Shown piece by piece: positions 35,189 to 44,456 of a DNA stretch of 46,228 nucleotides (positions are counted from its first letter, which is position 1; each line of letters opens with the position of its first letter). The notes beneath the pieces are model-generated. The model had not been told where the DNA came from and did not search any database. It saw only the letters and a program-made list of their open reading frames with translations. This DNA comes from Deltaproteobacteria bacterium. Lineage in GTDB: Bacteria; Myxococcota_A; Polyangia; JAAYKL01. The stretch covers positions 1 to 46,228 of the forward strand of contig JAFGWT010000491.1 in the NCBI GenBank assembly GCA_016937015.1. The letters are read 5' to 3'. The translations under genes were made by a program, and so were the position numbers.

Positions 35189-35940
35189 CTAAAAATTTGT
35201 CCCAATATCAGTCGGCCAATTAATTTCCAGCTCCGAACCAGCATCCCGAGAAAAAGTCGCGTATGCATCCACGAGATGCGCACGTTATCGTAAAAATAAT
35301 GAAAGTGCGAGACCCCTTGTGCATGATATGTCACCGGTGTTTTTACATTAATGACATCGACGCCACGCCAGACAAGACGCACTGCAATCTCCGGATCGAA
35401 ATCCATTCGATACCCCATAAACGGCGATCGGCTCGCAGCGAGCGCGGCGTCCACAGGATAGAGTCTGAAGCCAAACAGCGGATCGTGTATTTTTGTTGAG
35501 AGTGTTTCAATCCATACCCATACAATGCTGATTTTTCTCCCATTCAGTCTGGCCCTTGGTACATTCTCCGGAAAAATCGGTTCACCAAGTATCAGGGCGC
35601 CGGGAGATTCATCTGCTGCCGCAACAAACCGGGGAATATCTTCAATGCAGTGCTGATTGTCGGCATCCAGCTGCAATACATGCGTGAATCCATGTGCGTG
35701 AGCATGACGCAAGCCATCCATTACTGCCCTGCCTTTGCCGCCGTTTTTTTTTCGATGACAAACAGTGACTACGCCAGGCTGTTCGATACGGGACAACACT
35801 GCTGCAGTGTCCGCGTCTGACCCATCGTTGACAATAACAATGGGATACCCGTACTTTTTCAGTATATCCACCATCTGTGCGACGGTGGCCTGGTTGTTAT
35901 ACGTGGGCAACAGAATGCATAGTTTCATTCTGTGACTCAT
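35185..35940 (-). CDS. Family 2 glycosyltransferase (APE cluster)
   Basis: LCILLPTYNNQATVAQMVDILKKYGYPIVIVNDGSDADTAAVL...GKGRAVMDGLRHAHAHGFTHVLQLDADNQH. Confidence 0.92.
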   Translation of the reverse strand: MSHRMKLCILLPTYNNQATVAQMVDILKKYGYPIVIVNDGSDADTAAVLSRIEQPGVVTVCHRKKNGGKGRAVMDGLRHAHAHGFTHVLQLDADNQHCIEDIPRFVAAADESPGALILGEPIFPENVPRARLNGRKISIVWVWIETLSTKIHDPLFGFRLYPVDAALAASRSPFMGYRMDFDPEIAVRLVWRGVDVINVKTPVTYHAQGVSHFHYFYDNVRISWMHTRLFLGMLVRSWKLIGRLILGQIFR

Positions 35941-36290
35941 TTTGTGACAATCTTTCCCGAAGAAAACGGTGTCTCTTCATAAAAAAGCCGGTAACTCCAA
36001 CCTTGCGCCAATCGCTCGATTTCGAGCGTAAATTCAGTATTGGGCACTATCAGATTGTGGAATTTCATCCGTTCAATCCGTGCAATGGATGGTGGTCCAT
36101 CGACCAGAGAAACAGCCTCAGTGACCAGCGTCAGCTGACATACCCCGGGTAAAATGGGAACGTTTTCGAAATGTCCTTTGAACCCGTAATAATCCGCCGG
36201 AATGAGGCAGCGAAATCGAAAACGATTCTCTTCATGAGCCTGCTCGAAACAAATCCGCTCAAGTGACTTAGCCCAATTATCAGCCGCCAT
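35937..36290 (-). CDS. Hotdog-fold dehydratase-like protein (ApeI-like, APE cluster)
   Basis: FRFRCLIPADYYGFKGHFENVPILPGVCQLTLVTEAV (FabZ/A-type GHF...LPGV motif). Confidence 0.82.
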   Translation of the reverse strand: MAADNWAKSLERICFEQAHEENRFRFRCLIPADYYGFKGHFENVPILPGVCQLTLVTEAVSLVDGPPSIARIERMKFHNLIVPNTEFTLEIERLAQGWSYRLFYEETPFSSGKIVTK

Positions 36291-37692
36291 TCTGAACAAC
36301 CTCCTCCAAAAGCCCAATGGTCACTTTCCCCTGCGCGTCCACCGGCAGTGTCTTAACAAAACGCCAGTATCGAGGCATTGCCACCAGATCGAAGCGACGC
36401 TTCAGTTTATCTTTAAGCAGCTGAACTGTCTGACGCTTGGCTGCGCCAGCAGTGGGCACAGGTGTTTGCCGAGGCACAATCACCGCCGCCAGTACTTCGC
36501 GGGACTCCGTCGCCCGATTGCAATACTGAAATACGCGTACGTCCAGTATTTCCGGCATCTCCCGAAGTGCATTTTCCATTTCGGTTAAAGAAACGCGCTT
36601 TCCAGCTATCTTAACCATCATATCGTATCGACCCCGCAGGTAAAACGCCCCAAATTCATCCATTTCAATGCGATCTCCGGTTTCAACCCAACCTTCGCCT
36701 GTGTCAATCCATGGGGATCGCACTTCGAGCCCTTCCATGTCATTGCGTCTGACCTGGACACCGCAAAATGGAGTAAACGGCGTTGGCGCGTCGGGGGACT
36801 GGCGCCGCACTGCCACGCCACCGGTTTCAGTGGATCCAAATATTTCAGCCGGAACAATCCCCGTAGTGGCGAAAATTTCCAGCGCCACAGATCTGTCCAG
36901 TGGCCCACCGGATGAAAAAATGACGCTGTCCCGCCAATGAAACGGGTATTGGCAGGCCAGATTGCTCAACACTCGCAAATGTGCGGGAGATGACACGATG
37001 CAGGCTTTGCCGACCAAATCGCTCAAAATCTGCTCCCAGTAGAATGTCCAGGGAGTACTGAGCGTATGGCCGCAGTGAAGTGGCCACATAATGTTAAAAA
37101 GAAAACCATAAATATGAAAATGACTGACGGTGCTTCGCCGAGGTAATCCATTGACCTCTCGCCCAAAGACATTTTCCAGATTTTTAATTTCTTCAAATAT
37201 GGAAAGGAAGGGTTTGGTAATCCTCTTTTTTTTTCCTGTACTGCCCGATGTAAACAGCACCAGAGCTGTCTGTTCCGCCGAAAATTCAGGATTGGCTATT
37301 TGCTGTATCGCATCATCCGACGCATTCGCTGCAAAGGCCATCTGTACCACGTTTATCGTCGGCACACCACTATCCCCCAAAGCATCGTCGCACAGGATGC
37401 CATCCAAACGCATTGACAGATCCCGAAGCGTGTCCATCTGGAGGTCAGCGGATAGTACCGGAGTCACACCAGCCATCCAGCAACCGACAACAGCAGCAGC
37501 AAAATGAACAGGCGACGCCACTGCCACCAGCCAAAGCTTTTCCGAATCGGCGCAATCAACGCGGGCTCGCAGTTGCGTGCCAATATCTCCCGCCATACGG
37601 GTGAACAGTGATCGGGGATGCCCTTCTTCGGAAATCACAAGATTATCGTTAGATGAAAAAAGCGAATATTTAATGGAATTTAAAGGTGTCAA
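36280..37692 (-). CDS. AMP-dependent acyl/aryl ligase (acyl-CoA/ACP synthetase, APE cluster)
   Basis: ALVLFTSGSTGKKKRITKP; EIFGSTETGGVAVR; WVETGDRIEMDEFGAFYLRGRYDMMVKIAGKRV; DAQGKVT catalytic Lys. Confidence 0.92.
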   Translation of the reverse strand: MTPLNSIKYSLFSSNDNLVISEEGHPRSLFTRMAGDIGTQLRARVDCADSEKLWLVAVASPVHFAAAVVGCWMAGVTPVLSADLQMDTLRDLSMRLDGILCDDALGDSGVPTINVVQMAFAANASDDAIQQIANPEFSAEQTALVLFTSGSTGKKKRITKPFLSIFEEIKNLENVFGREVNGLPRRSTVSHFHIYGFLFNIMWPLHCGHTLSTPWTFYWEQILSDLVGKACIVSSPAHLRVLSNLACQYPFHWRDSVIFSSGGPLDRSVALEIFATTGIVPAEIFGSTETGGVAVRRQSPDAPTPFTPFCGVQVRRNDMEGLEVRSPWIDTGEGWVETGDRIEMDEFGAFYLRGRYDMMVKIAGKRVSLTEMENALREMPEILDVRVFQYCNRATESREVLAAVIVPRQTPVPTAGAAKRQTVQLLKDKLKRRFDLVAMPRYWRFVKTLPVDAQGKVTIGLLEEVVQNGG

Positions 37693-37934
37693 CGCAGTTT
37701 GTTGAGTATCGCATCTGCCACATCTGCCACTGTGCGAATCTGTCGCAAATCTTCATTGGAAAACTTTGCACCGGTTTTGGCGCTCAACTCGGACGCCATA
37801 TCCACCGCATCCAGACTATCCAGGTCCAAATCCGTAAACAGATTTTTATCCTCCGTTACGTCGTCTATGGCAAAATTAAACGTTTCGCACAGAATTCGCT
37901 GTACTTCCGCCAATATGGATTCTCTATCATTCAT
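37689..37934 (-). CDS. Acyl carrier protein (APE cluster)
   Basis: LFTDLDLDSLDAVDMASELSAKTG (DSL phosphopantetheine site); ATG 37934. Confidence 0.9.
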   Translation of the reverse strand: MNDRESILAEVQRILCETFNFAIDDVTEDKNLFTDLDLDSLDAVDMASELSAKTGAKFSNEDLRQIRTVADVADAILNKLR

Positions 37935-37965
37935 ATTTTTTTCCATATTTTTTTCCACGTTAGTG

Positions 37966-38232
37966 TTACTGTTCCAGAATGAAATGCGCAATCGCGTTGA
38001 CACTGGCAAATATTTTTCGATTTTCTTCGGGATCGTTCGCGAGTTTTATCCCGTATTTTTTTGAGATGGCCACCCCAAGTTCCAGCGCATCCAGCGAGTC
38101 GAGCCCAAGACCGTCATAAAACAAGGCGTCTTCCGAATTAATTTCTTCAGGTTGAACATCTTCAAGTCGAAGGGTTTGAACGATAAGCGTTTTCAGTTCC
38201 GCTTCGAGTGTTTTAATATCTGTAACTGCCAA
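37966..38232 (-). CDS. Acyl carrier protein (APE cluster)
   Basis: LFYDGLGLDSLDALELGVAISKKYGI (DSL site). Confidence 0.92.
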   Translation of the reverse strand: MAVTDIKTLEAELKTLIVQTLRLEDVQPEEINSEDALFYDGLGLDSLDALELGVAISKKYGIKLANDPEENRKIFASVNAIAHFILEQ

Positions 38233-38293
38233 ATCAGCTCTCCCTGGCGACGGTCTAAATTATCCGGTTTAGTACAAATCGCCATGGTGAATG

Positions 38294-39697
38294 TCAAGCC
38301 AATCCGTTGATAATTTGGGTAAGTCGCGACGGTGTGATGACTGGCGCGCCGGCAATCGGCAACCCGGAATCGGCGAGGTTGTAAAAGTCAACCTCTGGGT
38401 GACGCGCAATGGTGTCTTCGAACCACTGGCGATAATTCAGCATATTCTGTCGGGTGGACACCCATTCTCCATGAATATTCCTTGCTCTGACATACAGCGG
38501 CGAGTCATCTGCTGCTGTGTTTTGACCATACGCCGATCCGGGCGCGTGATGCTGACCGCCAGCCCAACATAAATCCTGCCCAATAAAGACAACCTTATCC
38601 ACCCCGGATTTCAGTGCTATATCCATAGCAGCGTTGGCCACAGACCCCCCCGTTGAAATCACCTGTTCTGCGGGAAATCCAGGCAGTGCCTCGCACAGAT
38701 ACATGTATCGTGGACCACTGTAAGCGGCAACCGCATCCGCGCATGCAAAACTTGAAAAAAGCAACGGCACCTGAAGCCGCTCATACCCCCTGAGTTGTTC
38801 TCTCACCGTGGACATGGCATCCAGAATAACAACATAATCGGGGATGATGTCTCTATCCGCGATAAACTTCAGTGCTGAACCCACACAATACAGCCGCACG
38901 GAATCGCGATGTCTCGGCAAAACGTTACAGTATGCCAGAAGGGAAGGCCCGCTCGAAATAATAAACGCAGTTTCATCGGCATGTTTTAAGTAGAGCTCCT
39001 GAATCGGTTTGCTGTCCACCCGCAAATTTGCGTAATGATTTGACGCCGCCAGCTCCTGACGTGAATTGACCGCCCCTGGAAGCAGACGGTTTGTCAGAAA
39101 CAGTTTCACCTGCTCGTACCCTTCACCCAAACAGGCAACTGCCGGTCTGAATATAACAAGAGCCGCCCCCTGCGAATCCACTGTCTTCAGCCAGGACATT
39201 GTTTCTTCGGGGGTCAATCCGCTCACGAAATCGATTTGCGGAGACGAGATTAAATCAGACAAATCCTGCAAAGAAAACGCTGTTTTTAACAGATCCAGAT
39301 TCGCATCCATTACACATATCTTCTCTGACGGGTGCAGGCGTTCCCTGAGTGCACGAACGTGATATCCCAACCCAAAACCATACAAAAAAATCTGTCCCGC
39401 ACGGGTTTGCTTCTCCGCAAAGCGGCTGGCCTCCAGGATTGGATGATAACGACTATGCAGCCAGGTCCTGACTTCCCGGTCACCATTCCAGTGACGATAC
39501 CGCACCGTGCACACGCCATCCTGGGTCTCCGCAATCTGGACCACGTCCGGCGGCACGTCGTGATGAGACAACACTTCCGCCAGACCGGGATTTCTCTGAT
39601 GCAATGAATGAAGATTAGACTTCAGAAAGAGGGGTTCCGTCAATTTCAAGCATCCTTTGTTTCCATTTGGCAAGAACCGGCAGCAACTCGTTTTCAA
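38294..39697 (-). CDS. DUF115 / MptE-like (Maf motility-accessory-factor-like) protein
   Basis: AFIISSGPSLLAYCNVLPRHRDSVRLYCVGSALKFIADRDIIPDYVVILDA and STGGSVANAAMDIALKSGVDKVVFIGQDLCW. A TTG start near 39649 may be the true start. Confidence 0.82.
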   Translation of the reverse strand: MKTSCCRFLPNGNKGCLKLTEPLFLKSNLHSLHQRNPGLAEVLSHHDVPPDVVQIAETQDGVCTVRYRHWNGDREVRTWLHSRYHPILEASRFAEKQTRAGQIFLYGFGLGYHVRALRERLHPSEKICVMDANLDLLKTAFSLQDLSDLISSPQIDFVSGLTPEETMSWLKTVDSQGAALVIFRPAVACLGEGYEQVKLFLTNRLLPGAVNSRQELAASNHYANLRVDSKPIQELYLKHADETAFIISSGPSLLAYCNVLPRHRDSVRLYCVGSALKFIADRDIIPDYVVILDAMSTVREQLRGYERLQVPLLFSSFACADAVAAYSGPRYMYLCEALPGFPAEQVISTGGSVANAAMDIALKSGVDKVVFIGQDLCWAGGQHHAPGSAYGQNTAADDSPLYVRARNIHGEWVSTRQNMLNYRQWFEDTIARHPEVDFYNLADSGLPIAGAPVITPSRLTQIINGLA

Positions 39698-40010
39698 ACA
39701 GATCCGAAGTCATCACATCGTCATCATTTTCAAGGCTTGCCTGCAATTCCTCCAGCGTACATTTCAAGTCGGTCACATCAATTTCCAGCAAACCACGGAG
39801 AACTTCGACCCCTTCCATAATCCACCCCAATCCGTCAATCACTTCAATCGTGTTCTTCTTTGCCTGGTCAATACTGCCTTCCTGAAACAGCGTCACTGTT
39901 TGTCGCACACCGCCCTCAAAATTTCCCATGTACTCAATTAAACCAGTAAGTAACTCCCGCTTTTCCGATTGCACGTCCAATTTGGTCCCGCCTTTCAATT
40001 CGTGATTCAT
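39615..40010 (-). CDS. Hypothetical helical protein coupled to the DUF115 gene
   Basis: ATG at 40010 (MNHELKGGTKLDVQSEKRELLTGLIEYMGNFEGG); 3' end overlaps the DUF115 gene start. Confidence 0.6.
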   Translation of the reverse strand: MNHELKGGTKLDVQSEKRELLTGLIEYMGNFEGGVRQTVTLFQEGSIDQAKKNTIEVIDGLGWIMEGVEVLRGLLEIDVTDLKCTLEELQASLENDDDVMTSDLFENELLPVLAKWKQRMLEIDGTPLSEV

Positions 40011-40284
40011 TTTTGCTTTAAAAAAATTAGCACTGATTATCACCGGGTCAATCACACAGCCCAATAGTTCTGCTATCGATAATTAAATCCTGAAATCTGC
40101 ACAGGGTTTGAATGTGAAAAACGAAGCACTGAGGTCATTTTGACCCAATGCGTCGCAATGCATTTTTTTTTTTACGCCTTTGGTGATAAATGAAACAAAT
40201 CCCAAAAGCAGCTTAAGATTTACCACAAAAATCCAGTTTTCCTGTTTAACGAGCTCTGAACTCCAGGAATTACAGGGGGACACT

Positions 40285-40684
40285 ATGAACAAAATAATCG
40301 ATAGCCATGGTGGCTTATTTATACTGATACCGGCAGTCGTATTCTTTGGTTGCAGTGACACTGGTGGACTGTTCAAATAATGTTTCCGGTGGAAACGGCT
40401 TCTGCAGCCCCGGCGAGGAGGATTCAGGCTGTGAGGAGGATTCAGGCTGTAATGATTGCAGTCCCAACTGCGGTGACGATGTATGCGGCCTCGTCTGCGG
40501 CACCCTGTGCGATCCCGAAAACTGTATTATCTGCCCCGGCATGACTGCGGATGACCTTCCCGCCCACTGCAAGGATTCCGGCGGCGCAACCTGTCCCAAC
40601 AACTGGGTGGTGTGTACATCATCCGCGGATTGTCCGAGCAATGGGTACTATTGTGTTTCCGGTTGCTGCGTACCCACCGTGTAA
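40285..40684 (+). CDS. Cys-rich lipoprotein, signal peptide and Cys-rich body in different frames (apparent frameshift near 40365-40380)
   Basis: Frame 1: MNKIIDSHGGLFILIPAVVFFGCSDTGGLFK*; overlapping frame: ...NNVSGGNGFCSPGEEDSGCEEDSGCNDCSPNCGDDVCGLVCGTLCDPENCIICPG... Confidence 0.5.
40415..40450. repeat. Perfect 18-bp tandem duplication GAGGAGGATTCAGGCTGT x2
   Basis: Read directly; encodes EEDSGC-EEDSGC. Confidence 0.95.
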
Positions 40685-40865
40685 CCGATAACCCCGGCAT
40701 GTGCGACCGTCGCCTCCATCGTACACGTGCAGAGAAAATTCATATCCGCTGGCCATAATCTTTTACGTTTTTCGGAAATAACGTATAGAGTTCATCTGTT
40801 GCAGTACAAAGCCTGTTTGATACCGAAATTAAATGGACTCCTGTAGATGGGTGTATGGATCTCCA

Positions 40866-41999
40866 ATGAACCTTTTTTTTCATATTGCGTTAAAGCTGAA
40901 ACCACACATCTGGCCCATCCCGTTAACGCTGCTACTGATATTTTTTACAACATCCTGTCACAGAAACAGTGGCAGTACAGGGGATGCACGCAATGTGGCA
41001 ATGGTCATGGCGCTCGAAGAAGCGGATACACCACTGACCGCCATGGTCTGGCTTCGGGATGGCGACGACGCCTATCAAACAGTGCTTCTCACCGGCAACA
41101 AAAACCGGAGTGTGGCAACTGCTACCCATCCATCACTGCTGCTGGCAACCCCTGCCAGTATATTGAATATCACGTCCCAGACCGATGAAATCGTATTATG
41201 TGACTGCAGTAAACTGGACACAAACGACTCGGAATCAGTATGTCCGGCCAGCATTCAGAGTGTCCCCCGACAACATCTGCTGCTCTCGACACAGACTGTA
41301 CCAGCCGCTGAAAACGAGATTCGAATTAATGCGGATGCAGATTCCTCAACGGCAACCATCGACCTCTTTCCGTTTGAAATTTCCGAATCGGATATGCAAA
41401 AGCTTGTCGCGCTGGATGAATACGCGGTGGTAACCGGCACTGTCGGCCCATATGTTTTCATCCGATACGAACGTGCGTTCCAGCTGTGTGGAGATGAAAA
41501 GCCGACGGAAACCCATGGATACAGTGTATTCAATATCAACAGAATGGAGTTTGAATCACCACTTAAAGATGAAGAGTTGTCGCAAATTCGACACGCGGAA
41601 CAACAGATCGCATATGATTCTATTGCAAACACTACTGGCTTTTCACATTTGAGCGCGGATGATCTCCAGCTTACAGGCATTCATCCCGTGTTTGTGAATG
41701 GTGTTGGATTTTCGCTGGAATACGAGTTTGAAGCCAGAAGCAAATTGGACGAAAGCCAAATCAACTGGCGGGAGTACACCCGGCAAATCAGCATACAGGC
41801 CCGCAAAATCCCCGATGAGCTGGCACCGTTCGCCCTGGCTCCGCCTGTGGTGCGCAATCTTGTTGCAGCAGACACCGTTTCCATTGGCGGCTGGACTCTA
41901 ATATCCGGAATGCAGGAATCAATTCAAAAAGCGATTGCCACCCTGTTTGAAGCTGAAGAAGACGCAGCGACAGCGCTGTCACTGCCCGAAGAAAAATAG
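40866..41999 (+). CDS. Hypothetical lipoprotein
   Basis: ATG at 40866: MNLFFHIALKLKPHIWPIPLTLLLIFFTTSCHRNSG lipobox TTSC; long ORF. Confidence 0.7.
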   Translation: MNLFFHIALKLKPHIWPIPLTLLLIFFTTSCHRNSGSTGDARNVAMVMALEEADTPLTAMVWLRDGDDAYQTVLLTGNKNRSVATATHPSLLLATPASILNITSQTDEIVLCDCSKLDTNDSESVCPASIQSVPRQHLLLSTQTVPAAENEIRINADADSSTATIDLFPFEISESDMQKLVALDEYAVVTGTVGPYVFIRYERAFQLCGDEKPTETHGYSVFNINRMEFESPLKDEELSQIRHAEQQIAYDSIANTTGFSHLSADDLQLTGIHPVFVNGVGFSLEYEFEARSKLDESQINWREYTRQISIQARKIPDELAPFALAPPVVRNLVAADTVSIGGWTLISGMQESIQKAIATLFEAEEDAATALSLPEEK

Positions 42000-42005
42000 G
42001 AACAG

Positions 42006-42503
42006 GTGAATATCATGCTATTCAGATTTGCCAAATCAACAAAAATTACGTCGCTGACTCAGGATGCCGTTCAAACGGTTACCGGGAAAGTGGTGGTGCC
42101 CAAAGCCACTCGCATTCCAGGGACGGAGATTCAGTGCGCATGCTACTGGATGATGACCGAACACTGGACACAGCCGGCGCGAAAAAAGGGCCGAAAAATG
42201 TGGATGCCGCAGGACGCGAGGCAGGGTTGCAGCGGCTTTTTCGTAGAAGATGATACAGGGAAGGTCTGGGTGAGCGATAACGGAGACGCAATGGATATTC
42301 GAAATGGATGGGAGGACCGGGGCATCCTCGGTAAAAAGGGCACCCAGCGTTTTGTCTCGAGAAGCATCAAAAATGGTGACATTGTGAAAATCCGCGGAAC
42401 AGTCAAAAAAACCAAAGGCGCCGAACCCGCCGATTGTCTGGCATTGCGCCCAGACGACAAAGGACTGGTAACCGTGCTTCAGAAGAAAAAATCAAAACCG
42501 TAG
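42006..42503 (+). CDS. GIDE-domain-like protein
   Basis: VTGKVVVPKATRIPGTEIQCACYWMMTEHW...GFFVEDDTGKVWVS...IKNGDIVKIRGTVKK pattern of GIDE-type beta domains. Confidence 0.5.
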   Translation: MNIMLFRFAKSTKITSLTQDAVQTVTGKVVVPKATRIPGTEIQCACYWMMTEHWTQPARKKGRKMWMPQDARQGCSGFFVEDDTGKVWVSDNGDAMDIRNGWEDRGILGKKGTQRFVSRSIKNGDIVKIRGTVKKTKGAEPADCLALRPDDKGLVTVLQKKKSKP

Positions 42504-42595
42504 GCGCGAACCATTTGTTCGCCTGATGTTCTCTGCAATTTGACCCAGAAATGTCTGTCAGTTCGCTCGCCAGTTTGCGCCAATTACAAGTGCCA

Positions 42596-43075
42596 TTATT
42601 TTCCGTATCGACTGGCGGCCCGCTTGATTATAAGCGCCAGCTCAGGGTCATCAATTTTTTCCGCAGCATCGCGTAGTTCCTTCGAAATCCGGTCCGGATC
42701 CGCCGCTGGCAACGGTTTTGAATCGTCCTTCCGAGGTACCAGCCGATTTTTGCCCACACTGCTATCCAGAACAAATCGAATATCAGTCACCACCCCCGGC
42801 CCTACCGCCTCGGCAAGTCTATCAACCAACTGCTGGCGCATCATGCTCAGCTGATGCATCCAGGTGGAGTTGGTCACCCCAATAGTCAGCATCCCATCTT
42901 TGTAAATTCTGGGGAACGTCCGCTGGTACAGCTGCTCACCGGCGATATGAAACCATCGCGCCCATATTTCCGGGTGCACCAATCGGGCACTGTCCCCCAT
43001 GGTACGCATGGCTGCAGTCAATTCCTGGGAAAGTGACGATACGGGAGCCCGTCGTTTTGATCTGGTGCGTTTCAC
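42596..43075 (-). CDS. dciA: DciA/DUF721 family protein
   Basis: LVHPEIWARWFHIAGEQLYQRTFPRIYKDGMLTIGVTNSTWMHQLSMMRQQLVDRLAE; probable GTG start at 43075 avoids overlap with lpxB. Confidence 0.75.
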   Translation of the reverse strand: MKRTRSKRRAPVSSLSQELTAAMRTMGDSARLVHPEIWARWFHIAGEQLYQRTFPRIYKDGMLTIGVTNSTWMHQLSMMRQQLVDRLAEAVGPGVVTDIRFVLDSSVGKNRLVPRKDDSKPLPAADPDRISKELRDAAEKIDDPELALIIKRAASRYGK

Positions 43076-43087
43076 TGCTTCTATGTA

Positions 43088-44269
43088 ATGGTGCGGACGA
43101 TGACTGACAAGGATAAAAGCCTCAGGGGGAATAATCCGCCAACCATTGTGGTCGTAGCCGGGGAGCCCTCTGGAGACTGGATTGGCGCCCGCGTAGTCCA
43201 TGCACTGCAAAATAAAGATATAAATATTCGATGGTTCGGCATTGGCGGCGACCATTTGGGTAACGCTGGGGTGGACCTGGTTCGGCATATTTCAGACCTG
43301 ACCGCACTGGGCCCCCTCGAATCGCTGAAAAAGGGTCCCCGCTGGCTGGACGCATGGACGGCACTGCGTCTGCGCGCCAAAGCGGAATCCCCTGTTGCAG
43401 CATTGCTTGTGGATTGCCCCGATATCAATCTGCCCCTGGCCAGAGCACTCAAGGCTGATGGCATCAAAATACTCCAGTACATGGGCCCCAAAGTCTGGGC
43501 ATGGCGAAAAGGTCGTCTGCGACTCCTACGGGATCGCACAGATATGGTTGCGCTCGGCTTTGCATTCGAAAAACCTTTTTACGACGCGGCTTGCGTCACA
43601 TCGACGTTTGTCGGCCATCCCCTGCTTGATGCGGTATTATCGGAAAACGAAAATGACGCTATGCGATACCAAATCCGCCGCGACCTCCACGCGCCCCCGC
43701 ACGCGAAAGTGGTCGCTCTCCTCCCCGGCTCCCGCTCATCAGAGCTCTCTCATCACGGAGAAGTGATGATTGAAGCTGGCGTGCGTCTATTAAAAAAGGG
43801 CATCATCCCCGTATTTGCGCCCTATCCCGGGGCCACTGCAGAGGTATGGAATCAAAAAGCCCGCAGCATGGGCTGCATCATTTGGCAAAAGCCCGTTCTG
43901 GATTTACTTAAAGGCTGCGATGCCGCAGTGGCTGCATCGGGAACCGTCACCCTCGAAATCGCCCGCGCTGGGGTGCCCATGGTTATCGTGTACAAAATGG
44001 ATGCGATTACCTACAGGATCGGCAAACGTCTGCTCAAAATACCCCATATCGGCCTCCCCAACTGGGTGGCTGAGAAAAAAGTCATCCCCGAGATGATCCA
44101 AAATGACGTCACCGCCCAAAACCTCGTTGTCGCCGCTGAAAACCTGCTTTGTGATGCGGAAGCCCGCCGTCAGAAAACGGCCCTCGCGTCCATTACCCAA
44201 AAACTGGGCTCCCCCGGCGCCGCAGATCGTGTAGCAGCGATGCTGTTAAACTGGCTCGATACGCCGTAA
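43088..44269 (+). CDS. lpxB: Lipid-A-disaccharide synthase
   Basis: VVAGEPSGDWIGARVVHAL; ILQYMGPKVWAWRKGRL; FVGHPLLDAV; LLPGSRSSELSHH; AASGTVTLEIARAGVPMVIVYK. Confidence 0.95.
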   Translation: MVRTMTDKDKSLRGNNPPTIVVVAGEPSGDWIGARVVHALQNKDINIRWFGIGGDHLGNAGVDLVRHISDLTALGPLESLKKGPRWLDAWTALRLRAKAESPVAALLVDCPDINLPLARALKADGIKILQYMGPKVWAWRKGRLRLLRDRTDMVALGFAFEKPFYDAACVTSTFVGHPLLDAVLSENENDAMRYQIRRDLHAPPHAKVVALLPGSRSSELSHHGEVMIEAGVRLLKKGIIPVFAPYPGATAEVWNQKARSMGCIIWQKPVLDLLKGCDAAVAASGTVTLEIARAGVPMVIVYKMDAITYRIGKRLLKIPHIGLPNWVAEKKVIPEMIQNDVTAQNLVVAAENLLCDAEARRQKTALASITQKLGSPGAADRVAAMLLNWLDTP

Positions 44270-44456
44270 ACCCACGCCAGTCCAGACTCCCTCATTCCAA
44301 CGCCCTCGTCAGACACCACGCATCCGCGACGCCCTTGATACAACTTTACAGGGGCCGCATTTCGGGGAGCGTCTCCCGGGCGAGAGCGCATTGACGCTTT
44401 TATGCACGCTTCTTATATGATATGGGCGACATTGTCGTTCGGAGAGAAAGGTCGCC

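Noticed and set aside
42596-43288. Full 230-aa track ORF as DciA start
   Set aside because: The N-terminal extension overlaps lpxB on the other strand by about 200 bp; the GTG at 43075 is a more plausible start.
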